DNA of 57,182 nt from Deltaproteobacteria bacterium (GCA_036574075.1 JAINCN010000016.1:1-57182), one strand, 5' to 3'; counted from the first letter of the stretch, positions 25,420 through 33,186 are shown. Notes: a model not told the origin generated them from the sequence alone. A program made the numbers and translations.

Positions 25420-25526
25420 GGCTAACGTAAAGCTAACCGGACAAGGAACCACGCCGCCAATACACCATAATAATGCTTCCTGAAAACCCAGCGTGGTTCC
25501 TTGTCCGGTTGAGCGACATGTTGGCA
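25420..25526 (-). repeat. Integron attC site 2 (long perfect stem)
   Basis: Outer boxes are GGCTAAC (25420-25426) and GTTGGCA (25520-25526); inner boxes are AGCTAAC (25431) and GTTGAGC (25508). Between them CCGGACAAGGAACCACGC and its reverse complement form a 17-18-bp perfect stem. This is the R-L...L-R plan of an attC site. It lies 9 bp after the stop of the broken cassette gene. Confidence 0.75.
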
Positions 25527-25535
25527 GTTTTTTCA

Positions 25536-26461
25536 TTATGATGATTTTCTTCCTCGTTGAATATTATCAAGCATTTGTTTCAATTCGTTTTGATTATGCA
25601 TATAATTTCGCTGAAATTCCAGGATAATAGCAGTGTTTGTAGATGTTAGCCTTTTCATGTCGTCATAATATTGAGATTGAGCTTGGGTATTTTCATTTGT
25701 TGGGGGAATAGGCTTCACTGGTGAGGGATTCACGTACAGTGAGAAACAATCCTCCGGCTGCAGCGGGGCATTCCACAGGTCAACGGGTGAGTAGAGGACG
25801 CCGGACACAATCGAGAAAGTTGGATTCTCGAACAGAGCACTGTCGACGTCGCTGCCAGAGTCGCGCTTCAGAGAGCTTCTGCGGCTTGAGCACGACGGTC
25901 GTTGTCATCCGATCGTGACCTCGGGCGGTCCTGCTCCGGCCAATACCGCGAGAGGGGCTGGGCGCACGCCATCCAGCAATGTTCCAAATTGGTTCAGGTC
26001 GGATGCACTGATCGCAATGATAGTGCAGGATTCGTGCGAGATTAACTGTGTATCCATGTAGGCGCGGAACCGACCGCACTTCTCTGTGAGTGCTTGGGTC
26101 AGCCGAAGCAAGCACTCACGTTCAGGAACTTAGCGACGTTGTTCAGTACTGGGTCTGGTACGCGATCCGATCCCTTGCCGACCGAAGGGGCAGTTGCTTC
26201 GATGAACACCTGCTGACCTCCAATGTCAAGGGTGACATCCGGTCCGGTGTCTGTCTTGGATACCTTAGGGGAGAGACCGAGGTGCAGAAGGCCAACAACA
26301 AGGTACATCTCCCACCAACGCTGGTGAAACTCAATCTGGAGTTTCTTTAGAAATCCCTTGGGTGCGAAGGGAGCGTACTCATGCCACCATGCTTTGAAGA
26401 ACTCACGACGTTCTGCTGAGTGCGGGTCAGACCCATCGCGGAGGCGTTTATACAGCCTCAC
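25536..26461 (-). pseudogene. Broken cassette gene, uncharacterised EATAP-type nuclease-like protein
   Basis: Three pieces on the minus strand read as one protein of about 305 residues. Piece 1 (26461 to ~26115) begins MRLYKRLRDGSDPHSAERRE and includes GPDVTLDIGGQQVFIEATAP and DRVPDPVLNNVAK. A frameshift then leads into VPERECLLRLTQALTEK and CTIIAISASDLNQ. An in-frame TGA (25907-25905) follows, then DSALFENPTFSIVSGVLYSP and VDLWNAPLQPED, ending at 25536. The D-x-E-A-T-type strand resembles PD-(D/E)XK nuclease cores. One frameshift and one nonsense codon make it a pseudogene. It ends in attC2. Confidence 0.65.
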
Positions 26462-26498
26462 GCTTTGGCTGGAGTAGCTCTTTCATAGTTCTTTGGTG

Positions 26499-26556
26499 AC
26501 CCAACGACTGAAATCAGCGGTGGCTGTAAGCCATCCGCTGGAGTGATTTGTTAGCC
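26499..26556 (-). repeat. Integron attC site 3
   Basis: 58 bp from ACCCAAC to GTTAGCC. Stems AAATCAGCGG and CCGCTGGAGTGATTT pair with a bulge, closed by TGGCTGTAAGCCA. It begins 9 bp after the stop of the WYL gene (26565) and precedes the broken cassette gene on the minus strand. Confidence 0.75.
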
Positions 26557-26564
26557 TAATCACT

Positions 26565-26978
26565 TTATTCTATGCCGAGGTATGTGAAAATGACATGCCG
26601 CAGGCTACGCCACCTATATTTGGGGGAAAACAAGAGCAGTACTAAGAATGCCAAAAATATTACAATGACTGCCACTACAACGCCCCATATTTTTTGCTTT
26701 ATATTAATAGGCTCTTGCTTCGGTTTAACATGCAGCGACTTAATCCTATCTAAGCGGAATACACGAGTATCACCTGAGAAATAGCAATAGGCTCTAAAGT
26801 AAAAACGGTTATTTTTCTGAAATAGGTGACGAGGATAAACGGCATTATGTGTGATAATATCGCCATTTTCCCGTTCGTAGACGAAAGATAGAGTTTGTTT
26901 ATTAATAATCGCTTCTCTTATCTTTTCAAAATATTTTGGCTTATCACCACCAAGTTCGTTGTGTTGAGGTATGTTCAT
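26565..26978 (-). CDS. WYL-domain membrane protein in cassette
   Basis: A 137-residue protein. Residues ~18-85 look like a WYL domain: IREAIINKQTLSFVYERENG, then AVYPRHLFQKNNRFYFRAYC and DTRVFRLDRIKSL, where WYL domains have W/Y-Y-L-x-A-x-C and F-R-x-D-R-I. A single transmembrane segment follows (VVVAVIVIFLAFLVLLLF). WYL domains sense nucleic acid or nucleotide ligands and often regulate defence genes, but usually with an HTH; a WYL-TM protein without HTH is unusual. AT-rich. Its attC is attC3. Element A3 lies 26 bp upstream. Confidence 0.7.
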   Translation of the reverse strand: MNIPQHNELGGDKPKYFEKIREAIINKQTLSFVYERENGDIITHNAVYPRHLFQKNNRFYFRAYCYFSGDTRVFRLDRIKSLHVKPKQEPINIKQKIWGVVVAVIVIFLAFLVLLLFSPKYRWRSLRHVIFTYLGIE

Positions 26979-27004
26979 TCTTCACGCTCAATGATGCAAA
27001 AGTT

Positions 27005-27179
27005 CCTGAATCCGTGAGCCGACGTCCGGGGTATTTGTTCCGTGCGGCAAATAGCCCCCGTCCATGGGGGCGGATTTGCCGTTCGAGCCCCGTCCATGGG
27101 CGCCTCACTCCATAACTACCCCGGACGTCGGCTTATTGTGAAAAATTGCCAAGTTAAGTTCATATCTCACGGATTCAGG
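27005..27179 (+). repeat. Palindromic element family A, copy A3 (full length, 175 bp)
   Basis: Terminal CCTGAATCCGTGAG and CTCACGGATTCAGG. Inner arms GCCGACGTCCGGGGTA and TACCCCGGACGTCGGC pair perfectly. The core contains CCCCCGTCCATGGGGGCGG, and the tail TTATTGTGAAAAATTGCC then AAGTTAAGTTCATAT precedes the right terminus. No clear target duplication is visible. Confidence 0.85.
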
Positions 27180-27259
27180 GAGAAAAAAGACCGCCATTGA
27201 AGAAAATTTGACCCCAACCGGCCCAATAGGGACATTGCAATCTGTACGCTCACGGATCC

Positions 27260-27388
27260 AGGAATCACCAGATCCCCCAAAAGGCACTCGGTCATATCAC
27301 CACGATACAGGCACTCAAAAAATGGCAGGAAACGAAACCGGAACTCTTCACTAAAACAGTCTATGATCTCTCGGGACTCGACAGTTAG
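27260..27388 (+). pseudogene. IS481/integrase-core transposase, C-terminal remnant
   Basis: The plus-strand frame ends GHITTIQALKKWQETKPELF, TKTVYDLSGLDS and a stop at 27386-27388. TPIQAL-x-x-W-type endings followed by K-P-E-L-F are typical of DDE integrase-core transposases of the IS481 type. Only about 40 residues remain. It lies between element A3 and the RelE gene, in the middle of the cassette array. Confidence 0.5.
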
Positions 27389-27413
27389 GCACAATGGCCT
27401 TGTTCGATGAATT

Positions 27414-27665
27414 CTATTTGTAAATCTCGCGCCTATTGCCAATGCGAAGGATCAAGACGTCCTTTCCCAATAAAACATAAATGACCCTGTAGTCACCCAT
27501 TCGCATCTTGCGAAGACCGGAAAAGGGGCCTTTTAAGGTGGGGTAACGCTCGGGGTTGGTTGACAATTCTCTCTCAATCTTATCAAGAAGCTGTTTTGCC
27601 TCTTTCTTTCCAATTCGCGCCAAATCCTTTTCGACGCTTTTCTTATACTGGATATTATAAGCCAA
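27414..27665 (-). CDS. RelE/ParE-family toxin
   Basis: An 83-residue protein: MAYNIQYKKSVEKDLARIGK, then LDKIERELSTNPERYPTLKG, GLRKMRMGDYRVIYVL and ILRIGNRREIYK. The Arg/Lys-rich C-terminal strand with R-x-G-x-Y-R-V-(I/L)-Y is the RelE-family signature for mRNA cleavage on the ribosome. It overlaps the upstream antitoxin gene by 11 nt, a normal type II arrangement, although antitoxin-first order is seen here only because the pair is read on the minus strand. Confidence 0.9.
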   Translation of the reverse strand: MAYNIQYKKSVEKDLARIGKKEAKQLLDKIERELSTNPERYPTLKGPFSGLRKMRMGDYRVIYVLLGKDVLILRIGNRREIYK

Positions 27666-27873
27666 GGGATTTCCTTATGTCCTGGCTAGAGACAACGGTG
27701 TCGGATTGATCGCGCAGACGATCAAGTGCAATCTGAAGATCTGCAAAATCTTTAATGTATGTTTCGAGTGCCTTTTGCACGTGGTATGACCGCGGACGCT
27801 CCGTTTCCTCGGCAATCTGATCAAGCTCTTTGACCAAATTATCAGGCAATCTGATGGATACTGTTGTGCTCAT
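27655..27873 (-). CDS. Ribbon-helix-helix antitoxin
   Basis: A 72-residue protein starting MSTTVSIRLPDNLVKELDQI. The first ~45 residues form a CopG/RHH DNA-binding fold (VSIRLPDNLVKELDQIAE, then RPRSYHVQKALETYI). The C-terminal tail would bind the RelE-like toxin encoded directly downstream. It should repress its own promoter. It lies just downstream (minus strand) of attC4, so the pair is a cassette. Confidence 0.9.
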   Translation of the reverse strand: MSTTVSIRLPDNLVKELDQIAEETERPRSYHVQKALETYIKDFADLQIALDRLRDQSDTVVSSQDIRKSLGL

Positions 27874-27945
27874 GTGACACCTTTTGTAATTGTCTGTAAT
27901 ACAATGTACACGTTGATGCCCATGCCGTCAAGTTCATTTCCATTC

Positions 27946-28016
27946 ATCGAACGTTCGGCTTCACCCGCGCCGCGAAGCGCAGCGGAGCGGCGTCAGATGC
28001 AAGCGCTTGTTAGAAC
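27946..28016 (-). repeat. Integron attC site 4
   Basis: 71 bp, closely related to attC1: on the minus strand TTCTAACAAGCGCTTGCA, then GCTCCGCTGCGCTTCGCGGC, ending GTTCGAT. The core box GTTCGAT departs from GTTRRRY at one place. Size and sequence match attC1, indicating a common attC lineage. Confidence 0.75.
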
Positions 28017-28044
28017 GCAGACTACTTGCCCCCTTCTTTGCCAT
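27961..28044 (-). CDS. 27-aa ORF reading through attC4
   Basis: ATG 28044 lies 8 nt after a perfect AAGGAGG (28059-28053). The product MAKKGASSLRSNKRLHLTPL ends RCASRRG, and its 3' two-thirds is the attC stem itself. It is strongly basic. It may be a real small protein, or a ribosome-binding site left from a deleted cassette gene. Confidence 0.35.
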   Translation of the reverse strand: MAKKGASSLRSNKRLHLTPLRCASRRG

Positions 28045-28067
28045 CTAATGATCCTCCTTTGACGTTC

Positions 28068-28191
28068 TTACCACTGATTAGCTTGCCGTAGCCAAAACTC
28101 CTCGATCAAGTCCGACAGGTACTCCGCCTGCATCACTACTCCATTCACATCGAGCGATCCTACGTGGACTGGATCGTGCACTTTGTTCGTT
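28068..28191 (-). pseudogene. Truncated cassette gene fragment at element A4
   Basis: The readable part is TNKVHDPVHVGSLDVNGVVM, then QAEYLSDLIEEFWLRQANQW and a stop at 28068. Upstream the frame runs into the terminal repeat of element A4, so the 5' part is lost. I do not recognise the family. Its stop lies 23 nt before the small ORF's start. Confidence 0.5.
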
Positions 28192-28366
28192 CCTGAATCC
28201 GTGAGCCTACGGCCGGGGTATTTGTGGATGGAGGCGCCCATAAACGGGCTCAAACGGCAAATCCGCCCCCATGGACAGGAGGCTATTTGCCGAACGAAAC
28301 AAAAACCCCGAACGTCGGCCTATTCTGAAAACTTACCAAGTTAAGTTCATATCTCACGGATTCAGG
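28192..28366 (+). repeat. Palindromic element family A, copy A4 (full length, inverted core)
   Basis: 175 bp with the standard terminal repeats and tail (AAGTTAAGTTCATATCTCAC). The core runs in the opposite direction to A3 and A6: GGATGGAGGCGCCCATAAAC comes first and GGCTATTTGCCG last. Its two inner arms belong to different types (GCCTACGGCCGGGG left, CCCCGAACGTCGGC right) and pair imperfectly. Confidence 0.8.
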
Positions 28367-28392
28367 TTTTGTGGCAGGGGCTCTCGGAATGC

Positions 28393-29706
28393 TCACCGGG
28401 CAAGGACAGACGGAAGCCAGGTCGCGATCCAGGGAAAGGCCGCGACAATGGCCAGGGCCGCGAGCTGCATGAGCACAAAGGGGACGACTCCCCGGTAGAT
28501 CTCCTCGGTCGTGACCCCGGGGGGAGCGACCCCCTTGAGATAGAAGAGGGCGAATCCGAAGGGCGGGGTGAGGAACGAGGTCTGGAGGTTCATGGCAAAG
28601 AGGATAGAGAACCAGAGGGGATCGAAGCCGAGGGAGGCCATGATGGGGGCGAGGACCGGGATGTGTATGAATGTAATCTCGATGAAGTCGAGAAAGAATC
28701 CGAGCACGAAGACCAGGGCCATGACGGTGGTGAGCACCCCCCATTTCCCAAAGGGGATGTGCAGGAGGAGGTTCCGGATGACCGTGTCACCGCCAAGGCC
28801 GCGAAAGACAAGACCAAAGGCCGCGGCCCCAACGAGGATGACAAAGACCATGCTCGTGAGCTGGGTCGTCGCCTCCATGACCTCCCTGAGGACCTGGATG
28901 GTGAGTCTTCGGCGTGCGATGCAGAGGATGGCAGAGACACTTGCCCCGATCCCGGCTGCCTCCGTGGGAGAGGCCACTCCTGCAAATATCGAACCGAGTA
29001 CGGCAAGGATGAGGACGACCGGGGCCAGAAATCCCCAGACGATGCGCCCTATGGGGGATCCTTCGCGCATCTTTTCGTCCTGCATGGGGACCGTCCCTGC
29101 CTCGGCGGGAAAGAGTCGGATCCGGACGATCACATATATCAGATAGAGAAGGACAAGGAGTAGCCCTGGCATCACTGCCCCGATGAAGAGGTCGCCGATG
29201 GAGACCCCGACGATGTCTCCGAGGAGGACGAGGACGATGCTCGGGGGGATGATCTGCCCGAGGGTCCCGGCGGCTGTGATGGCCCCGGTGGAGAGTCTGT
29301 GGTCATAGCCCCATTTTATGAGGGTTGGAAGGGCGATGAGGCCGAGGGTGACGACCGTTGCCCCCACAATCCCGGTGGATGCCCCGAGGACCGCCCCCAC
29401 GAGGATGACGGAGACAACAAGCCCGCCACGGATCCTCCCGAGGAGTTTTCCCATGGTCTCGAGGAGGTCCCGGGCGATCCCGGATTTCTCGAGCATGAGG
29501 CCCATGAAGATGAAGAGGGGGACGGCGACCAGGGTGAAGTTGCTCATGATCCCCCAGATCCGCAAGGGCAGGAGGTTGAAGAATGCCCAGCCGAAACCCG
29601 CGAGCCCGAAGGCGAGGGAGGTCCCGAGGAGGGTGAAGGCCACGGGAAAACCGGTAAAGAGGAGGACAGTGAGGGCGAAAAACATCCAGAGGGCGAGGTA
29701 TTCCAT
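28393..29706 (-). CDS. dctM: TRAP transporter large permease DctM
   Basis: A 437-residue membrane protein with about 12 hydrophobic segments. It starts MEYLALWMFFALTVLLFTGF and contains the DctM-family GGLVVSVILVGAVLGASTGI region, and further on the GTLGQIIPPSIVLVLLGDIV region. It forms the Na+-driven translocation channel of TRAP uptake systems with DctQ and a DctP protein. It overlaps dctQ by 1 nt. The 3' end lies 26 bp from element A4. Its probable binding protein is encoded at 22954-24039 on the other strand. Confidence 0.9.
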   Translation of the reverse strand: MEYLALWMFFALTVLLFTGFPVAFTLLGTSLAFGLAGFGWAFFNLLPLRIWGIMSNFTLVAVPLFIFMGLMLEKSGIARDLLETMGKLLGRIRGGLVVSVILVGAVLGASTGIVGATVVTLGLIALPTLIKWGYDHRLSTGAITAAGTLGQIIPPSIVLVLLGDIVGVSIGDLFIGAVMPGLLLVLLYLIYVIVRIRLFPAEAGTVPMQDEKMREGSPIGRIVWGFLAPVVLILAVLGSIFAGVASPTEAAGIGASVSAILCIARRRLTIQVLREVMEATTQLTSMVFVILVGAAAFGLVFRGLGGDTVIRNLLLHIPFGKWGVLTTVMALVFVLGFFLDFIEITFIHIPVLAPIMASLGFDPLWFSILFAMNLQTSFLTPPFGFALFYLKGVAPPGVTTEEIYRGVVPFVLMQLAALAIVAAFPWIATWLPSVLAR

Positions 29707-30248
29707 CAGTCGTTCTTCCTGGCAGGGTCTTCAGGCGCGAAAAAGGTCAGTGCGGAGCGCGCAAGTAGCGCGAGCCCCTGGAGGAAAACGAGAAAGAACC
29801 CAACTGGAATCGCGGCCTTGAGGATGTATCTCGCAGGGAGTCCGCCTGGGTCAGGCGATCCTTCCTGAAATGCCCACGAGGATTCCACGAAGGGAAGGGA
29901 GGACTTCATGACGAGTATGCAGCCCGGGATGAGAAAAAGGATGCATCCCACAAGATCGATGAAGGCCTTCCCCCTTTTACCAAGGCGCTGGTAAAAGAAG
30001 TCCACCCGGACGTGGGCGTTGTTTTTGAGGGTATATCCTGCGGCAAGAAGAAAGACGAGGGCGAAGATGTGCCACTCGAGCTCCTGCACAGCGACCGAGG
30101 TCTTTTGAAAGAGGTAGCGGGAGAGGACGTCGCCCGAGACGAGAAGGATGAGAAAAAGGGTCAGCCAGGAGCCCCCTTTTCCCACGAACTCGTTTATGCG
30201 GTCTATGATCTCACAGGCGTTCAAGATCCAGTTTTTTCTCCGAACCAT
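29706..30248 (-). CDS. dctQ: TRAP transporter small permease DctQ
   Basis: A 180-residue membrane protein with four predicted hydrophobic helices (GGSWLTLFLILLVSGDVLSR, EWHIFALVFLLAAGYTLKNN, FIDLVGCILFLIPGCILVMK, and a C-terminal AAIPVGFFLVFLQGLALLAR). DctQ bridges the binding protein and DctM. It is co-transcribed with dctM (1-nt overlap). The region 30249-30388 upstream is a divergent promoter region shared with the peroxiredoxin gene. Confidence 0.9.
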   Translation of the reverse strand: MVRRKNWILNACEIIDRINEFVGKGGSWLTLFLILLVSGDVLSRYLFQKTSVAVQELEWHIFALVFLLAAGYTLKNNAHVRVDFFYQRLGKRGKAFIDLVGCILFLIPGCILVMKSSLPFVESSWAFQEGSPDPGGLPARYILKAAIPVGFFLVFLQGLALLARSALTFFAPEDPARKND

Positions 30249-30388
30249 ACCGCTTTTCTATCGCGGGATGTTAGGGGATGCAAGGAGCGAAATGGTGTCG
30301 TTTGGGTCATCGGGCGAAAGGACCATTTTTTGAAACTCCCTTGAGATTCGTGTATATCCTTATCATCACAGACGAGGAGAGATGCCCC

Positions 30389-30865
30389 ATGGTCGCTTCC
30401 GGTGAACACGCCCCAGATTTCTGCCTCCCGAACCAGGACGGTCAGGAGGTCTGTCTCAGTAGCTATCGCGGGAAATGGGTGGTCCTCTACTTTTACCCCA
30501 AGGACAATACGTCGGGGTGCACCCGCGAGGCCTGCGATTTTTCCGATTCCATCGCGACATTTTCCGGGCTCGACGCAGTGGTCTTGGGGGTCAGTCCCGA
30601 TTCAGTGAAGAGCCACGCTAACTTCGCGAAGAGGCACGACCTCAAGGTCTTACTCCTCAGCGACCCTGACAAAAAGGTCCTCGAGTCCTACGGCGTCTGG
30701 CGGGAAAAGAAGATGTACGGCAGGGCCTACATGGGCGTGGTGAGATCTACCTTCCTTATAGATCCAGAGGGCAGGGTCGCCCATGTCTGGGACGGGGTGA
30801 AGGTGCCGGGACACGTCGATGCCGTGAGGGCGCGCCTCGCAGAGCTGCGCGGGAGCAGAACCTAA
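30389..30865 (+). CDS. bcp: Peroxiredoxin, Bcp/PrxQ type
   Basis: A 158-residue thiol peroxidase starting MVASGEHAPDFCLPNQDG. The peroxidatic Cys44 lies in DNTSGCTREAC, with the resolving Cys49 four residues on, the PrxQ/Bcp pattern. VVRSTFLIDPEGRVAHVWDG is the conserved C-terminal strand. It reduces hydroperoxides with thioredoxin. I chose ATG 30389, preceded by GAGGAGA, rather than a longer ORF start at 30278. Confidence 0.95.
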   Translation: MVASGEHAPDFCLPNQDGQEVCLSSYRGKWVVLYFYPKDNTSGCTREACDFSDSIATFSGLDAVVLGVSPDSVKSHANFAKRHDLKVLLLSDPDKKVLESYGVWREKKMYGRAYMGVVRSTFLIDPEGRVAHVWDGVKVPGHVDAVRARLAELRGSRT

Positions 30866-30984
30866 GGATCCGCAGTCATTCCAATGCCGGAGGTGGCTGT
30901 GGAGGTGTGAGCATCTGCAAGGGTAGATCAGGGATCAGCGGACGAGGGGTGATGGTGCATCTCCTGCTGGCATCCTGTATCTCG

Positions 30985-32340
30985 TCATTGCGGGATCCGC
31001 AGCAGGAAGGCAAGGAAGGCGCCGGCAAGTATGAGGGCACCGGTGATAGTGATTCCGGCGGAAAAGGCGCCGAGGTCGCCTGAAAGTCCGATCCCAGCCG
31101 GGACCAGTCCGCCCCCCAGGATGAATGCCAGGGGGACGGTCGAGGATACAGCGACGTTTCTTGTCTGTGCGTCACCTCCTATGCGTGAGAGGACGGAAAA
31201 GCCAGCAGGAAAGAAGGAGACCGCAAAGACGGGCTGAAGAAAGACAGCGGCCATGAGCCTGGGACCGGAAAGGAGTCCGATCATGAGGGACGAGATCCCG
31301 GTCGCAAAGAGGACTGCCAGGATCACCTGTCTGAGCCCGAATCGGTCCGCCGCCCAGCCGGCAGCGAATGCCATGCCAATGCCGGAGATGCGGGAGAGGG
31401 TGACGAGGATGTTCGCCTCCCCCATGGACATGGCATGGCTGGAGACGAGAAATAGGGGGAGCATGGTGTAGATCCCGAGGCTTCCGGCAATACTGAGGCC
31501 GAAGAGGACGACCATGATCCATGCCTCGCGCGTGCTGAAATACCTGCTGATGGTCTGGGGATTGGGCGGGGTGCCGGGGAATTGCCCCCCGCGTCCGAAA
31601 AAGAGGTGGAGGATCCCGGCCGCAAGGGCGAGGATGCCGGTGAGTGAAAGGATTCCCCTCCATCCGAGTGGGGCAAGAAGCAGGTTTGATGCAACGGGTG
31701 CGATGACAAATCCCATATTTGGTGCGAGTTCGTGGATTGCCACGGCCATTCCCCAGCGGCGTTGGTCAACGAGGGAGGTGAGGGTCGCGATTCCAGAGGG
31801 GAGGTAGAGCCCCGCAGCCATCCCAACCAAGGTCATTCCCGCATACATCCCGGCGGCTCCCGTGCTCAGGGCCGAGGCCACGAGGGCGAACCCTAAGGCC
31901 ACGGAGGATAGGACGATGGTGTTTTTGTGTGTGATGCGGGACGTAATGAACCCGGCGCCAGCCATGGAAAGGAAATAGCCGATTGTGATGGAGAGGAAGA
32001 GCCCTCCTGCAGCCCCGTGCCCGAGGGAAAGGTCTTTCTCGATCACGGGCATGAGCGGGGCGATTAGGAGCCTGGACATGAAGTTGAGAAAGAAGATGCC
32101 TGCGAGGAAAAGGGCAGGGGCCAAGAATTCCGTATCCGGCGTGAAACGTTGGTATGTCACGCTGGCACAGGACGCTTTTTGATCGTCCACGCTTGCAGAT
32201 CCGGAGTTTCCGTGTGTCAGCGGCTGTTTCACGTCTTCGTTCCCAGGTTCATCCCATGGGCCTGCATGGGGTTTCGTCTCGGGCAGTATAGGCAAGGGAG
32301 GCGGAAAGTCCATACGTTTATTCGGGCGCCTGGACATCAA
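30985..32340 (-). CDS. Major facilitator superfamily transporter
   Basis: A 451-residue protein with about 12 transmembrane segments from residue ~75. The first ~70 residues are hydrophilic and Pro-rich (MMSRRPNKRMDFPPPLPILP), so translation may start later. MFS features include the loop 2-3 region SLGHGAAGGLFLSITIGYF and FAAGWAADRFGLRQVILAVL (G-x-x-x-D-R-x-G-x-R). The substrate is not readable. It is a lone gene, convergent with bcp and divergent from pgl. 30866-30984 has no gene. Confidence 0.8.
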   Translation of the reverse strand: MMSRRPNKRMDFPPPLPILPETKPHAGPWDEPGNEDVKQPLTHGNSGSASVDDQKASCASVTYQRFTPDTEFLAPALFLAGIFFLNFMSRLLIAPLMPVIEKDLSLGHGAAGGLFLSITIGYFLSMAGAGFITSRITHKNTIVLSSVALGFALVASALSTGAAGMYAGMTLVGMAAGLYLPSGIATLTSLVDQRRWGMAVAIHELAPNMGFVIAPVASNLLLAPLGWRGILSLTGILALAAGILHLFFGRGGQFPGTPPNPQTISRYFSTREAWIMVVLFGLSIAGSLGIYTMLPLFLVSSHAMSMGEANILVTLSRISGIGMAFAAGWAADRFGLRQVILAVLFATGISSLMIGLLSGPRLMAAVFLQPVFAVSFFPAGFSVLSRIGGDAQTRNVAVSSTVPLAFILGGGLVPAGIGLSGDLGAFSAGITITGALILAGAFLAFLLRIPQ

Positions 32341-32448
32341 GGCGTTGCAGGCTGTATCTTTTGTCTTAGTCTGTGGGCCGGCATCTGGTCCGCTGGATCA
32401 GGGCCAAAAAGCGGACCTTGCTGTAATCCGTTTGTTTGTTGGAGTGTC

Positions 32449-33186
32449 ATGACCCACACCGAGATCATAATCAAGGAAAACGCCTATCTCGTGGCTTACG
32501 AGGGGGCGCGGATCTTTTGTCGAATATCCAACGAAGCGGTCTCAGCCCGAGGGAGGTGTTTTGTCGCCCTGTCAGGGAACGAAACGTCGAGATCCATGCA
32601 CAGGTTGATGGCGACAGAGCCGTTTCGTTCCCTTGTTCCGTGGGACTGCACCCATATTTTTTGGGTTGATGAGCGTTTTGTCCCCCATCGGGATCCGCAA
32701 AGCCATTATGGAAAGGCCCTTTTGGATTTTCTCTCCCGCGTCCCCATCCCGACCTCCAACATCCACCCCATGCCCGTGGACTCTCCTCCACAGGAAGCAG
32801 CGGAGAGATACGAAAGGGAGATCATGCGCACGCTTCTTCTCACGGACAATGGAATCCCCTCTTTTGACGCGGTCTTTCTCGGCATAGAACCTGAAGGCGG
32901 CATGACAGTGCCCTTTAGCGTCGCAGAAGGGGAAAGGGATTCCTCCTGCCTTGTCGTTTCGGCATTAGGGGGTGAGTCTCCTGCTGAGCGGCTCATTCTC
33001 GGCCATTTCGTTCTAAGGCACGCAAAAAACCTCGTCTTTTTCGCTGCGGGGTCGGGAAAAGCCCTTGTCATCAAGGACGTCCTCGCCAAGACGGATCCAG
33101 CCCATCATTCATCCCCAAACCAGCCGGATCAGCGAACAGTCCTGTGGATCCTGGATCAGGACGCCGCTTCCCTCCTTCGACCCTGA
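32449..33186 (+). CDS. pgl: 6-phosphogluconolactonase
   Basis: A 245-residue protein: MTHTEIIIKENAYLVAYEGA, then RGRCFVALSGNETSRSMHRL, DCTHIFWVDERFVPHRDPQSHYG and FLGIEPEGGMTVPF. The LSGG-type loop (here LSGN), the D-E-R-x-V motif and the G-x-G-x-D-GHxASLFP-type region (altered to GIEPEGGMTVPF) mark the DevB/Pgl family, which hydrolyses 6-phosphogluconolactone in the pentose phosphate pathway. The GIEPEGGM stretch departs from the usual G-D-GH motif, so activity could be changed. ATG 32449 gives the family length; a longer in-frame ORF from 32149 is not supported. Confidence 0.75.
   Translation: MTHTEIIIKENAYLVAYEGARIFCRISNEAVSARGRCFVALSGNETSRSMHRLMATEPFRSLVPWDCTHIFWVDERFVPHRDPQSHYGKALLDFLSRVPIPTSNIHPMPVDSPPQEAAERYEREIMRTLLLTDNGIPSFDAVFLGIEPEGGMTVPFSVAEGERDSSCLVVSALGGESPAERLILGHFVLRHAKNLVFFAAGSGKALVIKDVLAKTDPAHHSSPNQPDQRTVLWILDQDAASLLRP

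Noticed and set aside
25905-25907. In-frame TGA in the broken cassette gene as a second selenocysteine
   Set aside because: The gene also has a frameshift upstream, the TGA lies in a variable linker, and I see no suitable hairpin directly downstream. A nonsense mutation is simpler.
26499-26556. attC3 as an intrinsic terminator
   Set aside because: It has attC boundary boxes at both ends and lies at the standard distance from a stop codon in an array with three other attC sites.
27005-27179. Family A elements as transcription terminators or riboswitches
   Set aside because: They occur in both orientations, inside an array and next to both gene ends and starts, show target duplications in two cases and lack T-runs, so mobile repeats fit better.
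27167-27442. Minus-strand ORF of 91 codons between A3 and relE
   Set aside because: It is antisense to the transposase remnant on the plus strand and partly encoded by the repeat.
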